Source: Phymatolithon calcareum (Eukaryota > Rhodophyta > Florideophyceae > Hapalidiales). From it: a stretch of 64,000 bases of DNA. The stretch lies in contig OZ345361.1 of assembly GCA_977006965.1 (NCBI GenBank), positions 558,001-622,000 on the forward strand, in the 5' to 3' direction. Below, piece by piece: positions 63,801 through 64,000 of this stretch. Position 1 is the first letter of the stretch. Every line of letters starts with the position of its first letter. The position numbers were made by a program, and so were the translations under genes. The notes below the pieces were generated by a model that worked only from the letters and a program-made list of their open reading frames with translations, was not told the DNA's origin and did no database searches.

Positions 63801-64000
63801 CCACGGTCAGATTTCAGTGGCTTAGGCATCTCACCAGTACCGTCATTGGCGCCGAAACGAAGACGTCCACGGGATCACCGGCGTTCGGAAGGTGGTGCGA
63901 AGAAAAGGGCTCGCACTAGAGACTTGAAGCAGGTACTTGCCGAGGCAACAGCAAGCAGAACACAGCAATCCGGGCCGCGAAGGGAATCTGCTCGTCTCAC
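60822..64000 (+). CDS. TICRR: Treslin/TICRR (Sld3-like) replication initiation factor, 3-prime truncated by window
   Basis: One frame without stops from the ATG at 60822 to the window end (at least 1059 codons); an in-frame TGA lies at 60726. The N-terminus RPVIFLFDIAG and VLWSYRLFDSRGVRS (about 66-80) closely resembles the start of animal Treslin (strand ending in L-D-T-A-G, then W-x-F-K-F-F-D-S-x-G). Residues about 760-925 (SIEKNDLLMQCNIVLRSLRR, ACMCAYEQAMLFACKEVV) sit where the Sld3/Treslin Cdc45-binding domain is found. A basic end near 1025 (AKKRARTRDLKQVLAEAT) matches the K-K-R-R motif that follows it. Treslin/Sld3 loads Cdc45 at origins after CDK phosphorylation. Assignment by eye, but several regions agree in order. 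Confidence 0.75.
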   Translation, partial: MRGLLDDGSRPVIFLFDIAGCSVPPSIRNGRNIKFRKSVAREYTTLLMAAVERLLAHLDEGATGGVLWSYRLFDSRGVRSARPPLMPTRPSLTTVTPTSVAECRKAVLTSMMNTAQEAGHPTASADVVSTAINDGVSVISPGGLGAGSPDSFLLDSTDTDATPTRKAKEERDKIDSAPLVVLFACVPQSHKEIALFLGEQGARGGKENVKDKSRKLLAEKQRSFVLQLQHNLPLKHALDNITKSKIQLLWVHAYSRRSEETSWFSSSTVSQFRNWVSRKPATNAFVDLHSLLMDRSITPFSALCRRLSRPAQENYVALESQTNGAECGREWVSLDMYVTPAISDTKADSEGGNHPPVNHRVLKAEICGLLPKDDTPKQYFAFCTSLLRVPESSNSIAELGAFDYPASLARPTSESCILSKDDSAAQSSVQWLGAFSGLMISLSYSKAFLVARIYRSGDGASSPREPFKTVLIQALTPLSAIVRCVDPTRLRQLQEDLLFTNPLSTVSISSSKRIFPDPCTQNWPFVDSVGEVEASLNARFFESHLSHTSYTTEVSNEKASNNLSVIFRKAGTSSSPENVSALLENLNETPATTLLQRVSFNLEKFEDDMKSAKHVTNFSSEELGTGKAIMEKLRASLAQRRAPNVQWGEHGLALASRVEGSLSDSHPKAIGGDSDKNTELKTLCRLQNTKTGPCPTEQQGSEHKQTQSVACTPGPVEEPRSPTMHEASLLLSIGRATAPHPLEPIDVSTALENPSTDPGKLPSTFTSIAREIEDEILLMKSIEKNDLLMQCNIVLRSLRRIVHFGNQTKFSFVREASFKTHIRKFSNIQKAIRAVEKVKSESTSSEKLDRDILIACMCAYEQAMLFACKEVVAFDSHIKGIKHIGPQFSDQTQRLLERGLKRSSKIINMVQVLSVAQDRHITDCTPYGDIFDDFFAIVVSNFGANECNAAARAVAKALADEYEKPLESSGPSPTPFASNIDSDFVGQLIGATPPRSDFSGLGISPVPSLAPKRRRPRDHRRSEGGAKKRARTRDLKQVLAEATASRTQQSGPRRESARL

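Noticed and set aside
1-64000. CRISPR arrays, operons, ribosome-binding sites or plasmid-type origins
   Set aside because: No regularly spaced repeats or prokaryotic gene organisation; the gene content is eukaryotic nuclear.

Overview
The window reads as nuclear DNA of a gene-sparse, transposon-rich eukaryote. Most genes are single long exons and only one short spliceosomal-type intron could be supported. The conserved genes are eukaryotic: COQ8, RAD54B, a Treslin/Sld3-like replication factor, a CZIB zinc protein, a MED30-like Mediator subunit, an F-box protein and a NUMOD3 protein with a plastid-transit-like leader. Intron-poor genes, a probable plastid and heavy repeat load fit a red alga (a florideophyte such as Chondrus would match). 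This placement is inference; no marker gene here proves it.

Layout. 1-14.4 kb is mostly transposon debris: piggyBac-like and DDE_Tnp_4-like relics, a Mutator-like element with 10-bp target duplications, a promoter-like cluster of five CCAAT boxes with a TATA box, and a Copia-type pol relic. 15.1-22.8 kb holds ordinary genes: a 1020-residue disordered protein with possible PP1-docking motifs, CZIB, the NUMOD3 protein and the two-exon MED30-like gene. 24.5-50.2 kb is a tandem segmental duplication. Unit 1 runs about 24.49-41.23 kb and unit 2 about 42.12-50.20 kb. Each carries COQ8, a P-loop GTPase with coiled coil and two ZZ zinc fingers, a P-loop GTPase with coiled coil and a CaaX-like C-terminus, and a LINE relic. 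Comparing the units exposes empty and filled insertion sites for several transposons. 50.39-54.88 kb is a complete-looking tyrosine-recombinase retroelement with identical 252-bp terminal direct repeats. 55.3-64.0 kb is again genic: F-box protein, RAD54B, a small unknown ORF and, running off the right edge, the Treslin/TICRR-like gene.

How the genes relate. COQ8 would support mitochondrial ubiquinone synthesis, and both copies look intact. RAD54B and the Treslin-like gene lie about 0.73 kb apart in divergent orientation and serve recombination repair and origin firing. The GTPase paralogues form a local family sharing one GTPase domain and a coiled coil but ending either in zinc fingers or in a possible lipid-anchor motif. 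Both plus-strand (CaaX-type) copies are open. Both minus-strand (ZZ-type) copies are interrupted, each by a TGG-to-TGA change at a different tryptophan and one also by a transposon. Several near-perfect palindromes with a single-base centre sit in this region; two adjacent 41-bp ones split a coding-like frame. These palindromes, the CTAG-flanked piggyBac-like element and the GTPase family are the least explained signals in the window.
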